From Cladorhizidae sp. MBARI D1340-BT2 (taxonomy: Eukaryota > Porifera > Demospongiae > Poecilosclerida > Cladorhizidae): a stretch of 64,000 nt of DNA. The position numbers were made by a program, and so were the translations under genes. Under the pieces are notes generated by a model. That model had not been told where the DNA came from and did no database searches. It was given only the letters and a program-made list of their open reading frames with translations. Location of the stretch: assembly GCA_028752905.1 (NCBI GenBank), contig JAQNBH010000004.1, positions 35,160,765 through 35,224,764 of the forward strand, given 5' to 3'. This document shows, one piece after another, positions 44,540-56,531 of the stretch (the stretch's first letter is position 1; the number at the start of each line of letters is the position of its first letter).

Positions 44540-45090
44540 AACCCCTGCATCAATGTCTGCACTATTAAGCCCTCTCCTGCATCACTATTAAGCCCTCTCC
44601 TGCATCATCGTCTGCACTCTTCAGTCCTCTCCTGCATCAACATCTACACTATTCAGTCCTCTCCTGCATCAACATCTGCACTATTCAGCCCTCTACTGCA
44701 TCAACATCTGCAATATTCAGTCCTCTCCTACATCAACATATGCACACTATTCAGTCATCTCCTGCATCAACATCTGCAATATTCAGTCCTCTCCTGCATC
44801 AACATCTGTACTATTCAGTCCTCTCCTGTATCAACATCTGCACACTATTCAGTCATCTCCTGCATCAACGTCTGCACTATTCAGTCCTCTCCTGCATCAA
44901 CGTCTGCACTCTTCAGCCATCTCCTGCGTCAACATCTGCACTATTCAGTCCTCTCCTGCATCAACGTCTGCGCTCTTCAGCCATCTCCTGCGTCAACATC
45001 TGCACTATTCAGTCCTCTCCTGCATCAACGTCTGCACTATTCAGTTCTCTCTGCATCAACATCTGCTCTATTCAGCCCTCTCCTTGTTCT
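44540..45090. repeat. 32-bp minisatellite, about seventeen units
   Basis: Unit CACTATTCAGTCCTCTCCTG plus CATCAACATCTG with CGTCTG and ACACTATTC variants. The plus-strand open frame across it (SPASTSALFS, LLHQHLQYS, VLSCINICT) simply shows the three frames in turn. Confidence 0.95.
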
Positions 45091-46139
45091 GATGCAAACA
45101 TGACTCCTACTAGAATCGTAATGTATGAGATTGAATTATGTGTTTGTATGGTAGCATTTCTTGTGTGTCTATTACATGTTCTAATTGAGCCACGCCATCA
45201 GTGTTGTCATTTTGAGTGATTCTACCCAATATATTTATTAATAATTCTGCTGACTGTTTTTCTAGTGCATAAAGTATTAATAAATATTCAAAAGTTCTAT
45301 GGCTCTACCAGTGCATTCACTAGCCACATGCATCACTGACCTATAAGCATGTGTGGGAGTGGTTCACTTGTGTCCTCGCAATTATATCGGGTGAAAGAAG
45401 TACCTTAAAAATAGGAGACTAGCTAGATATTGGGGAGTGGCATGTGATGGGAGTGGTCATCACTTATGTATGGCGGCCCATAATTTGAGTCTTTGTCAAA
45501 TAGATGATCACAATGACTCACTGCCATCAGCAAACAACATGCTTGAGCTTTCTTTTCCAGCTTTTCCAGGAGTCTTCTCAGAGCCACCCCATCACAGGGC
45601 ACCCCACACTCTCTCACATGCCACTATTAAACCAATACCTACTTGCCACTCCCACACACCTCCAATATTTTATAAGCACACACAGAGACCTGTTGGCAAG
45701 AGATTGCACGCATAGAGACGAGCTTGAGCAGGCACAACAGGCAATGTTGGCCCGAATTTGAGGACCCCTGAAGTGATAGTCCTCTGCTAATGCCACATGG
45801 CAGGAATATGGGGAAATGCCCTTGTCTTACTTTTGGATGGCTGACTATGTATATTACTGACAATGAATTACAACACCCACTCTCTCTGACAACTAGGTAA
45901 TACATGTATGTGGTAGGTAAAGGGTGGGGGATGCACCAGGCTCACAATAACATGTTGCTTCTAGTACCTTCCACAGTTATCTAAGCTTACCTAACCTAAC
46001 TAACCAACCATGAATACTGCGTGCACACATAGAGAGACAAAACCACAGTCAGCCATAATAGTTCACAGCACATACCAAAAGCAGGTACCCACACATATAT
46101 GTCATAATCATAGTCCAGTAGAGCCGTGTTGGATAACAA
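45091..46139. other. No gene recognised
   Basis: Unique-looking sequence with several short open frames and no motif. AATAAA-like words occur at 45279-45290. Confidence 0.35.
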
Positions 46140-47095
46140 TAGTTACAACACCCTCTCTCTCTCTCTTATAGCTACATGGAGTTCCCTACTCTCTCATACA
46201 GCTACTCTCACTAGGATTCATTTATTCTCTGTCATTGGGTACACCCACTATCTCTCCTAGAGCCTACTCTCACATGAGATTCACCCACTCTCTACCTCTC
46301 TCTCTAAGAGCCTACACTCAAATAGGGTTCACCCACTCTCTCTCTCTGTGTTAGAGCCAACTCTTAGCGGACATTCACCATCTCTCTCTCTGTTAGAACC
46401 TACTCACACATAGGTTTCACCCACTCTCTCTCTCGCTCTGTTAGAGCCTACTCTCACATTACTTCACCCACTCTCTCTCGGTAAGAGCTTACTCTCATAT
46501 GGGGTTCACACATTCTCTCTGTTAGAACCTACTCTCACATGTGGTTCACCCACACTCTCTCTGTTAGAGCCTACCCTCACATGGGGTTCACCCACTCGTT
46601 CTCTTAGTGCCTACCATCACCTGAGATTCACCTACTCTCTCTCTGTTAGAATCTACCCTTACATGGGGTTTATCCACTCTCTCTCTCTCTGTGTTATAGC
46701 CTACCCTCATGGGTTTGATCCATGTCACTATATATATGATCAATAATGGCATGATTTCCCCCCACCTAAAAGTACTGAAACTGTTCTAAAAGTACTGAAA
46801 TCTTAAGTTCAGAGTACTGAATTTTACATCCTAGTGTTGGAATCTCTGCATACACTCACATTAGGTTATCGCACTCTCTCTCTATTAGAGCCTACTCTCA
46901 CCTGGAGGTCACTTACTTTCTCTGTTAGAGCCTACCGTCACACGAGGTTCACCCACTCTCTCTGTTAGTGCCAATCCTCACATGAGGTTCATCAACTCTC
47001 TCTCTGTTAGAGCCTATCCTTACCTCACATGGGTTTCATTCTATGAGAATACTCTCACATGAGATACAGCCATACACTCTGTTAGAGCTCTTCTC
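46140..47095. repeat. CT-rich minisatellite, left block
   Basis: Units of about 45-55 bp: CTCTCTCTGTTAGAGCCTAC, then CCTCACATGGGGTTCACCCA. Unit length varies with the (CT)n tract. Interrupted at 46735-46850 by unrelated sequence. Confidence 0.9.
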
Positions 47096-47279
47096 CCAGT
47101 GAGTTTATTTGGGGGAAAAATTAAAAATTGACCATTAAGTACAAATAAATTGATATTAAATCAGAGGTTAACAATAGTCCCTAGCAACCATATACCACAA
47201 GATAGCTCTACTGTTGGACATTATTGTGGTCAATTCATGTTGCTAGGTTGCCAAACCACACATGTATGAATATCATTAT

Positions 47280-47385
47280 AATGTTTAATATAAAATAAAA
47301 AAATTTAAAAAAAATTAAAAAAATATTAAAAAAATATAAATATAAAAAATATAAAAAAATATATATATATATTAAAATTGTATTG
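47280..47385. repeat. AT-rich low-complexity tract
   Basis: Alternating A-runs and TA dinucleotides; no other signal. Confidence 0.9.
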
Positions 47386-47596
47386 TAGATTATAAATATC
47401 CTTCTATTTTCAGCCAACTTTAGGAACAACTGAGATATGCTGTGGTATGACAGACGTTTCCCTGTATAACAGAGAGGATCTACTGTATAGAATTCCCACC
47501 AATATTATTGATACAATTCCCATAACCAATAATATTGATACAATGTACACAGAATCAAAGAGCAATTATACAATAAAATACTCTGTAATTACATAC

Positions 47597-48254
47597 TCAT
47601 AGTCTGATATACAAGTGTCCTCGTGCACTGGATGAAGGTAAGGGTGGGGAGTTGAACATTTCTACTTCTGAGAAAAGTACGTCCTCGTGTAGGTCTACAA
47701 GACGAGCGTCCTCGTGCAGTATGGATGAAGAGAGTGGGGTAGGTGTGTTTGCATCACTATCTTTATCAGAACTCATCTGAACATGGGGAAGCTGTGCCAT
47801 GGTATTATCTCTGTCAAGGTCAATCACTTGCTCCATCAAACCTGAACATGATAGAGTTGTTATTCGTCAACTTATTAGACAAGTCAAGGAATCAAGTACA
47901 GCTAGAACTATAAAGGAAAGTAGGCTATTATACAGGTGTAGCTAACACCATGATTTAGCTAGCCCCTCAGACTATCAGGCTTTATATATAGCTAGCAAAG
48001 TACATTGACTTACCAGGAGGACTGCCAGGATCAATGCCTTCGCCTCCAACAGCCATAGCTTCGTCCATACTGCCATGGTTTCGATTGGAAAAGTCTCTGC
48101 CGAGTAGCTCCACTTGGTCACGATCCAAACTGGGCTGTACACGGTAGGCTTCACTCTCCCCTTCCTCAGATTCATCGTCAGATAACCCGAAGTCGTCGAA
48201 GTTGTCGTCCAGGACCGCTGTGAGCACCTCATCAAAAGATAGCCTTTCGACCAT
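47597..48254 (-). CDS. Two-exon acidic protein, possibly a piggyBac-type N-terminus
   Basis: Exon 1 is 48014-48254 (ATG at 48254) with donor CCTG|GTAAGT. Exon 2 is 47597-47841 with acceptor TTCAG|GTTTG; both junctions are phase 1 and the frame joins cleanly. The N-terminus reads MVERLSFDEVLTAVLDDNFD and is followed by an acidic run LSDDESEEGESEA, like the acidic leader of some piggyBac transposases. Exon 2 is Ser/Asp/Glu-rich and ends with TGA, with no DDE domain downstream. It sits between the two blocks of the CT-rich minisatellite, so it may be a transposon remnant that split the array, or an unrelated small gene. Splice signals are good, the piggyBac link is tentative. Confidence 0.45.
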
Positions 48255-48464
48255 TTTAAATTCTAGGGCAGAATTGACCCCTTGAACTTTATGGGCGGGA
48301 TTTCCCTAGTTACCATGGCTCTATTGCCGTATAATTTTGAATGTAGCTGCAGATAGAATAGCGCAATTTTATGATATTTCTGTTTTGCAAAACAACCCAA
48401 CGATTGATTTTTTATGATTTTTCAAAAGCAATTACGCCATATGGCGCTTACACCGGGAAAAGAG

Positions 48465-50190
48465 TTAAGTGGGGTTCACCCACTCTCTCTGTTAGAACAC
48501 TCTTGCTTGTGGTTAACCAACTCTCTCTCTGTTCGAGCCTACATTCACATGAGGCACAAACTCTCTCTCTGTTAGCTTACGTTCTCATGGTATACACCCA
48601 CTCACTCTCTGTTAGAGCATACTATCACATGGGTTTCAACCACTATCTCTCTGTTGGAACACTCTTACATGGGGTTCACTCATTCTCACTCTCTGTAAGA
48701 GCCTATCCTCACATAGTGTGGACCACTCCCTCTGTCTTTGTTCAACCACACTCTCACATGCAACTCGCTCTCTCTGTTCGAGTCTACTCTCACATTGGGT
48801 TCACACTCGCTCGCTCTCTGTTAGAGCCTACTGTCACATGAGATTCACCCACTCCCTCTCTCTCTGTTGGAGCCTACTCTGACATGCAGTTCACCAAGTC
48901 TCTCTCTCTGTTAGAGCCTACTCTTCAGGAGGTTCACCGACTCTCTCTCTCTGTTCGAGCCTACTCTTACATGGGTTCACCCTCTTTCTCTCTGTAAGAG
49001 CCTATTCTCACATGATGTTCACCGACTCTCCCTCTGTTACAGCCTACTCTCATCGGGTTCACCACTCTCTCTTTCTCTTTGTTAGAGCCCACCCTCGCAT
49101 GGGGTTCGCCCACTCTCTCTCTCTGTTAGAGCCTATCCTCACATGTTCTTCATACACTCTCTCTCAGTTAAAGATACTCTCACATAGGGTTCACCCACTC
49201 TCTCTCTCTGTTAGAGCCTCCTCTCACATGAGGATCACCCACTCTCTCTCTGTTAGAACACTCTTGCTTGGGGTTTACCCATTCTCTCTCTCCGTTAGAG
49301 CCTACACTCAAATGGGGTTCATCCACTCTCTGTGTTAGAGTCTACCCTCACATGGGGTTCATCCACTAGAGCATACTCTATGGTGTTCATCCAATCTTTT
49401 TCTCTGTTTAAGCCTAGTTTCACATCGGGTTTATCCACTCTATCTATTAGAGCCTAGCCTCACATGAGATTCACCCACTCTCTCTTTCTGTTAGAACCTA
49501 TCCTTACATGAGGTTCACCCAATCTCTCTCTCACTCTCTCTCTCTCTGTCTGGTAGAGCCTACCATCACATGAGGTCACCCTCACATGAGTTCACCTACT
49601 CTCTCTATCCAACCCTCACATGGGATTCATACATCCTCTCAGTTATAGCCTAACCTCATATGAGGTTCACCCACTCTCTCTCTCTTTCTGGTAGAGCCTA
49701 CCATCACATAGGGTTCATCCACTCTCTCTGTTAAGGCCTACCCTCACATGAGGTTAACCAACTCTCTCTGTGTGTTAGAGCCTACCTTCACATGGGGTTC
49801 ATCCACTCTCTGTTTGGTCTTAACCTCACAAGAGGTTCACCCACTCTCTCTCTCTATTAGAACCTACCCTCACATAGGGTTAACCCACTCTCTTTCTCTG
49901 TTAAAGTCTACGCTCAAATTGGGTTATACACTCTCTCTATTAGACCTACCCTCACATGAGATTCACCCAATCTCTCTCTGTTAGAGCCTACCCTCACCTG
50001 AGGTTCACCCACTCTCTCTCTCTCTGTTAGAGCCTACCATCACATGAGGTCACCCACTCTCTCTATCTGTAGGAGTCTACCCTCACATGGGATTCGTCCA
50101 TTCTCTCTACCCTCATACATGTATGAGGTTCACCCACTCTATTTCTCTGTTAAAGTCTACGCTTACATAATGTCCACCCACTCTCTCTCT
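48465..50190. repeat. CT-rich minisatellite, right block
   Basis: Same unit as 46140-47095 (GTTAGAGCCTACCCTCACAT, GGGTTCACCCACTCTCTCTC), more than thirty diverged copies. It gives several spurious plus-strand frames containing LSLSVRAY. Confidence 0.93.
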
Positions 50191-51007
50191 CCTTCAATCC
50201 TTCTGCTTTCACCTTGTGTTCACTCCCTGGTCAGTGTCAGCTGATACAGAATCCAGAGCATGTTTAATTTTCTGGAAACCTCCTGCAGAATGGACAGCAT
50301 CAAAATATGACGACCACCTCATGTCAGACAGATGCTTGACCACAACACGATCTTTTCCTAAAGATGATGACAGAACATTCCATCGATGTGTAGAAGCCAA
50401 GCTAAAGGAATACGATGTGAAACAAAGTTATAGAATTTTACTATCACACACTCAGCCACTTTTACCACCAAGTTCAGGGTTGTGTCCAGCACTTGGGACA
50501 TAGATGGTCAACTCATTCACTTCATGGATCCGTGCTTGCAATCCAGTGTAGCATCCTGAGGCATTGTCACCACTGACCACGGCAGTTCGATAGCGAATTT
50601 TTGTTATCATTCATGAAATCCACAATAGTGTCTGCTAGATTCTTTGCTCCAAGATAAAAGATGGGAATGAACTTGATGAAACACTCCACAGGCTCACATC
50701 CTCGAAAGTACAGGACGACAAATGTCAGTTGATCAATGTGTGGGATGTCTGGAGTGGATTCCACACTTATTGAGCAATACTTTGACTGCTCCAGAATAGC
50801 ACAAAAAACATTTCCCCATTAATTCAGTAAATTCCTCACATATGTTTGATGGTAGATACAATAGGTTCCCAGTTCTAGCATTTCCTATCAGTTTGAGATG
50901 CTCTTCCAAAAAAGGGCAACAATTCCATTTTTTCCGACCCAATAGTTTGATTCTCTCTATCAAACATCTGGAGGCAAGAAAGTGAATGAGAGCAACCACA
51001 CATGTCA

Positions 51008-51435
51008 TGACTTTATGCCACCACTCCTGTGCAAACCTCTGGAGGCAAGAAAGTGAATGACAGAAACCACACTATCAACACTTTATGCCAGCACTCCTGT
51101 GCAAACATCTGGAGGCAAGAAAGTGAATGAGAGCAACCACACATGTCATGACTTTATGCCACCACTCCTGTGCAAACCTCTGGAGGCAAGAAAGTGAATG
51201 ACAGAAACCACACTATCAACACTTTATGCCAGCACTCCTGTGCAAACCTCTAGAGGCAATGACAGCAACCATACGTGTCAATACTTTATGCCAGCACTAC
51301 TGTGCAAACCTCTGCAGGCAAGAAAGTCAATGACAACAACCACACGTGTCAACACTTTATGCCAGCATTCCTGTGCAACCCTCTGCAGGCAAGAAAGTGA
51401 ATGACAGCAACCATACGTGTCAACACTATGCCAGC
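51008..51435. repeat. Tandem amplification of a hAT coding segment, about six units of 75-80 bp
   Basis: Each unit has CTTTATGCCAGCACTCCTGT, GCAAACCTCTGGAGGCAAGA and AAGTGAATGACAG. The minus strand encodes the ECWHKVL...FLACRGL segment of the degenerate hAT transposase, so a piece of transposon coding sequence has become a minisatellite. Confidence 0.85.
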
Positions 51436-51599
51436 ACTCGTGCTCCTGGTGATGATGTTTGATTAGTAAAGAATCTACACATCCAGTTTCTTTATGCTGA
51501 AACAAATATGCCATCATGCATTTGCGATGTTCTTCTCCATTTTCATGTTCTACTATAGGACCTCAATGACCTCTCAGTTGTCATAATAAAAATAACCTT

Positions 51600-51663
51600 C
51601 TCAATAATCTACTTGAAATTGTATTCTCTCGACATTTCGACTGGATGATCTAGCCTTCATGTG
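51600..51663 (-). repeat. Dispersed repeat related to the foldback unit at 1800-1935
   Basis: Reads TCTCAATAATCTACTTGAAA and CGACATTTCGACTGG, the same order as the left arm at 1800. On the minus strand it has ATGAAGGCTAGA, a loop, TCCAGTCGAAAT: the hammerhead-like stem II and GAAA are kept while the leading CTG is lost. Confidence 0.65.
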
Positions 51664-52020
51664 CAATAAGACTGCTGTGTTTCCAGTCATTGAATCCTGA
51701 AGTACCAAAGGGAGATACTTTCTTGACAACAGGTGACATGCAAAGCAGTAAACACAACCTTGGGATGGTGAATAGAGAAGCCATTCACATTTTACACACT
51801 TGCCACTCCACAGTTCATATTTCAACACATTCTTTGATAAACATCTTGTCTGAGTTCTCCCTCCACCGGCTCCGGCGTGCACTCTGCATGAGTTTGAAAG
51901 GTTGCAATCATGATTCTGATATGATGACGACCCACTACAAATCCAGTAATCCACTGTATTAGTATTCTTAATGTTGCTTAGCCCGGGATTTATGACGTGA
52001 ATCACACACTCCTTTGCCAT

Positions 52021-52735
52021 TAGAGATTTGCGTATTTCCTTTTGTGGAATGTCCCCAGCAGTGGGAACAGGTAATGGGATGACTCGAACTGGATGATTGG
52101 GTGCAGGATTGGATGCAGATGGTCGTGCTATATTGCAGTACTAGTAGCTGATGTGCACCAGTATTGAACCAAGATGTTAACTTTAGAAGTTTGCTCATTT
52201 TCTCCTTCTCCCCTGCAGCTTATTTCCTCTTCTGTGCTCCACTCATAAAAGTATGCTTTATTTCTGTTATCCACCTGGAAATATTTATAACATAGTCTAG
52301 TATTTATTTATTGACAGCATATATACATAGATTTGTCTGCTTGTAACTATTATTAATCACACATTATTCCTATTGAGCTATATATATCTTGAGGATTACA
52401 CTTCATAATCCATTCCAATTATTAATCCATTCCAATTATTAATCCATTCCAATTATTAATTTATATTGCCACCAAAATCATTCATAATATGTTGCACTTT
52501 AAGGGAGGTGCTGAAAATGTATATTTTTTCCAAAAAAGTTGTTGTTTTTGCCCAAAAGTGTGTGCAGGTAGTTTCAGTGAATACTTCTAGCAGCCATTTT
52601 TAAACAGTTCATTTCAACTTCACGTTCGAAAGAGGTTCTTCCCCAATCTAACCCGTCTACAGAGGGTCGGTCGGTGATGATCGCCAACCCCAAATACACT
52701 TTTTATATATCAAAATGTAGCCAATTTGACGATTA
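52021..52735. other. No gene recognised
   Basis: Beyond the hAT N-terminal region. Contains a CCATTCCAATTATTAAT triplication at 52410-52460 and otherwise AT-rich sequence. Confidence 0.4.
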
Positions 52736-52766
52736 GCCCTAGCCCTAGCCCTAGCCCTAGCCCTAC
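52736..52766. repeat. (CCCTAG)n telomere-like interstitial repeat
   Basis: Five CCCTAGs in a row, ending CCCTACC. It differs from the metazoan telomere repeat (CCCTAA) at one position. A more diverged CCCTAGC-rich tract lies at 63318-63385. Confidence 0.85.
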
Positions 52767-53152
52767 CTTAACAGTCATTTGCACAATGAATTCACTAGGG
52801 GGGGGATTACGTTTTTTTTGAAACATCAGAATTGCTCACACGAAAGGGTCACACTGGGGAAGAGAAAGGAGAAATATTTTAACCATTTCGCTGCCGAATA
52901 TTTTTCTTCAAAATGCAGTCGATTTTGCCGAATTAGTTTTGGCCAATTTTGTTGGTACTTCTACATAAAAAATTAAAAAATATCATGGAGGAGTTGTTAT
53001 CAATTAAGTGAAATTTTCTTATCAGTAAACATACAAAGTTACAAACACATGTTGTTGTTGAATTTTTTTTCATCGTCTTTTAGAGGGTCAAAAAGGCAAC
53101 AACAAAAATTCCACAAAGTTAGCAATTTTTGTACCTATTAGTCTCTAGAAAT

Positions 53153-53519
53153 AGAAAAGTAGCACTTGCAATTACCTATGCTTCCAATATACAACCCCTA
53201 GCTGCCTGGCCCCTGCCTCCACCCTAGCAGAGCCTGGTTCCTCCGGCTCAGTATCATCAACACTGCCAATATCATGTACACTGTCATTCTCATCACTCAT
53301 TGGGCCTGGGCCAAATTTACAAAAGAAACCGTCATCCAGCTCATCATTCTCCGATTCTGAGCCACCATCTTTATCAAAGTCAATATCGGGATCATATTCA
53401 TTTTCACCATCACTTTGTTCATCATTATTATCGCCATCTCATTCGTCATCACTTTCCAAATCTGCTAAAATGAGCTCTCTTGCCTCCTCCGCCGTGTACT
53501 TCTTCCTGCAGGCTGCCAT
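53153..53519 (-). pseudogene. piggyBac-like acidic N-terminal remnant
   Basis: From the ATG at 53519 the minus strand reads MAACRKKYTAEEARELILAD, then LESDDE, an in-frame TGA (complement at 53439-53441), then DGDNNDEQSDGENEYDPD, many more Asp/Glu residues, and ends GVVYWKHR. The 'YTAEEA' start followed by a long acidic region resembles N-termini of piggyBac-type transposases. No DDE domain follows. The nonsense codon and the missing body mark it as a remnant. Confidence 0.5.
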
Positions 53520-54779
53520 TTTTAAAAGTCCCGGCTCATCTGATCTGCTACATGCCTCAAGTAACCACGCTCAATTCCAGCCCAACTCGCCAATGAACAG
53601 GCCCAAAACCTACGCAGAATTGACCTGAACCATGCTACTCTGCAGAGCTTGCTATGGTTCCATCTGGCAAGAAGTTGTAAAACTGATACCACCGTAGTGG
53701 CAGCATTGGCAAGTAACAGAAAATTCCGATATCGCCTTGGTGGCGGCATTGGCAGTGAAATGTTTAGACAATTAACGCCACGCAATTTGAAGGACTAGAA
53801 GAAAAAGCTCCGCTAGTGGCTGTTGTTTAGCCTGGTACAGCAGCCGAGTCTCAGCGAGTTTAATGTTTACAATATCTCCATACTAAAAATTTACTTGCCA
53901 TTTCCTACCTCCTATTAGTGAGTCACTCGGATCCTGAAGGTGACGGTAGCGCTTTCTGTGAAGTTTCACTTACCTTGCAATCAATTGCAAATGTCTGAAC
54001 AGAGGCCAGTTCCAGTGGTGACCCTGACCAGGCAGAAGTTGCCTCTCTTGGATCGTTCAGCTTTCTCTGTGGTGTTGCTACTGGATCTACTGGCTCAACC
54101 TCTTTGGACTAGTGTTGTGGGAGAACTGGTAAGGTAATAGACTTAGAAAGGTCATAGAGAGGAGTAATAAGTGTATTCAATGTATACTGAAGCTCCCTTA
54201 TAATGAAGGAATTTTTTTCATTTGGAGCAGTCCTTTTTGTTCAAATTGAAATTGTAGCAACACTAGAGACATCATAAACCCAGTATCTGTAGAAGCCAAT
54301 TCTTTGAACATCCAGTTGGTACTGGGTTCTTACATTGCTGGAATTAGTCATTCTGGTCTGGAAGACATCACTCCAGTCATGGCCCCTCTAAGTTTCACCA
54401 GTTGGTTTAAAAGTGTTTTTTAATATACTAAGTCAATAGGTAGAGATGCAAAAGCAGTAACACGGAGTATTATGTTTGGATGCCGCTCATAGGTAACATG
54501 GGGGCATAAAGACATCATTGATGTTAGTGTTACTGTATGGTATGTGGCATAGACAGGGCTACAAATCAAGTTATGGTGTTGCTGTGATGTCTTAGGACAT
54601 TCAGTGGAATAGACGGAAGCTTTTAGATACACACACATAATTAGTGATTGTGATATAAAGTGATATAAAGGTTTGTTGGATGTCAAGCCCTATGGTCCTG
54701 GTGTTGAAATAGAGAAGTAGATTGTGTTATCAAGTTAGTAAGCGCTTTTTAAAGCATTTTGAGACATGGTGCTGTTGAT
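53520..54779. other. Unclear sequence, possibly the decayed 5' part of the Mutator relic
   Basis: Short open frames on both strands without clear motifs. The following Mutator-like remnant is on the plus strand, so its N-terminal half would lie here, but I cannot recognise it. Confidence 0.35.
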
Positions 54780-55510
54780 GACGATGGCAAGCATGTAACT
54801 TTGGCTGGTGCTAAGGGGGGGATTAGTCATGTGTCTATAACTAAAAATGCAAACCTCCTATGGGGAGCCATTAGAAATAACGAGGACAACCTAGACGGGA
54901 TGAGTGATGTGAAAACATTTTTTTTCTCTTAACTACATTTTTTTAAATTAACTACAGAACATCTCCAACATGAGTATGGTCCTACAGGCATTTTGAATTG
55001 AGCCGGTGCTAAATGTGAAGATCTTTTGCACAAGTGTTTAGGCTGCTATATACACACAGAAACAAAATGAGTTTTAATTCTGTAGTGTGGAGTCAAGTGG
55101 ATAAGACAGAGCAGATGAGTGCCACAATTATCAGGCTTGCAGGCTTGCCATTGATTTAGGTGTGGTGAGCCTCAATGTTGGGAAGAAGGTTGGCTTTGGT
55201 AAGATTATGTCTAAAGGTATATCTAGTAGTGGAGCTAACATGTCCTTTGAGTGTTCTATTTTGTTTATGTGTGTTTTGCTTTGTATTGTAAAGCTTGCAT
55301 GGATTACTGGAGGAGTGAAGACGTGTGTGGAGGATGACGATGGATGCACCTGGGCATGGGAGCCCCTGCAAATTATGATGTGTTAATGTTTGCTAATTTT
55401 GTTTATGTGTGTTTTGCTTTGTATTGTCAAGCTTGCATGGATTACTGGAGGAGGAGTGAAGATGTGTGTGGAGGATGACGATGGATGCACCTGGGCATGG
55501 GAGCCCCTGC
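54780..55510 (+). pseudogene. Second Mutator-like transposase relic
   Basis: At about 54780-54915 the plus strand reads DDDGKHVTLAGAKGGI, then VSITKNANLLWGAIRNNEDN and LDGMSDVK. This matches the transposase at 15603-17680, which has VSNATAVALGGYVAGAIRNN and then QNNLDGM. Downstream pieces such as LNVGKKVGFGKIMSKG may correspond to its C-terminal part. Stops and shifts are frequent, and part of the 3' end is duplicated. No termini are recognised. Much older than the first copy. Confidence 0.6.
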
Positions 55511-55540
55511 AAATTATGATGTTTATGTTTGCTAATTGAA
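55236..55540. repeat. Tandem duplication of about 150 bp
   Basis: TTTGTTTATGTGTGTTTTGC through GAGCCCCTGCAAATTATGAT occurs twice. The second copy has an extra GAG in GGAGGAGGAGTGAAG. Confidence 0.93.
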
Positions 55541-55838
55541 TATTAGCAAAACCACATAACAAAACAAATCTTTAAAAAAAAATATATATATAATATATTA
55601 TATAGGTTGGACGCTGGCTGTTGATCACTTGAAAGCAAATTCTATATTCTACAACTTGACAGTTGAGTTTTTGTTTGAGAGGATCATTAAAAAAATTAAT
55701 GAAAATGTTCATAAAACTTTGTTCACAAAAAAGCCTTGCCCCCCCAAAAAATTCAGTTTGTAGTGATCGGACTAATAATCCGAATAAGAACCTTGTAGCG
55801 TGGTTTACTTAAGGGGGGGGGGGGGGGGGGGTATATAT

Positions 55839-56418
55839 ACCACGAATCTTCATTTTCACTAAATTTGTCATAACTTTTTTGTTCTTGATTTTTTTAATGT
55901 TATTTTTAGGTCGGTATTTGATGCTCTTTCTAATACATATATTTAGTTTGTGCATAGCTACTTGCTAAAATCAAGATATGCCAATCTAATGATCCGAATG
56001 AATAGAACTCCAGATAGTCTCTACTGGCCTTACCTTACCTTCCCACTTAGGATGTGATTAGTACAACCGCATGTGTAAAATGCACAGAATCAACACATCA
56101 TTTACAGTTCTGGAGTAATGAAGGTCAACCCAATTATATGATGTCACAAAACCAACCATATCCTTACTATAGTTGCCTTAAAATTTCCTCAATGGAGAGC
56201 TTCAAAATTATATCTTTCAAGTTGCTCTAACTATTAAAAAAAAAGTGAGTTATATTAATTTTAAGCAAAGAGAAATGAGATAATTAGATTGGCATATCTT
56301 GATTTGCTATGCACAAACTAAATATATGTTTAGAAAGAGCATCGTAGAAAGAGCATCGACATAAAAAGGACATTGAGAACATAACAGTTAAATTTAGTTA
56401 AAATGAAAATTCGTGGTA
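55839..56418. repeat. Foldback element with arms of about 150 bp
   Basis: The left arm (about 55839-55992) contains CATATATTTAGTTTGTGCAT and AAATCAAGATATGCCAATCT. The right arm (about 56275-56418) contains their complements, and both outer ends read CCACGAAT. GATGCTCTTTCTA is present once in the left arm and doubled in the right. No coding capacity; a non-autonomous foldback-type transposon or MITE is likely. Confidence 0.85.
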
Positions 56419-56531
56419 AACACATTCCTTAACAGCTTGTCTCCCACGCTGGCAGAGCCTATAATCGCCGAAGAAAAAAGTAGGCGAAACAAAATTACGA
56501 AAGAAATACCATTAGAAAGCACAGAGCGCAA

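Larger units (their letters stand above)
50209..52020 (-). pseudogene. Degenerate hAT transposase (ZMYM/TTF-finger type)
   Basis: Reading down from 52020: a zinc-finger region with WLLYSPSQGCVYCFACHLLS; then VVVVIDFLACRGL; then VVALIHFLASRCL, FLEEHLKLIGNA and NICEEFTELMGK; then DSTPDIPHIDQLTFVVLY-like catalytic sequence and ECFIKFIPI, NCRGQ; and at the end ASTHRWNVLSSSLGK, HLSDMRWSSYFDAV. These are the ordered blocks of TTF/DUF4371-type hAT transposases related to ZMYM1-like genes. Stops and frameshifts separate the pieces, and a tandem array (51008-51435) plus a dispersed repeat (51600-51663) interrupt it. It is a different lineage from the intact hAT at 11037. No terminal repeats were found. 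Confidence 0.8.

Noticed and set aside
44363..45219. Plus-strand frames of 159-246 codons with SPASTSALFS repeats
   Set aside because: A 32-bp minisatellite; the protein pattern shows the three frames of the unit in turn.
48371..50244. Several plus-strand frames with LSLSVRAY motifs
   Set aside because: Translation of the CT-rich minisatellite.
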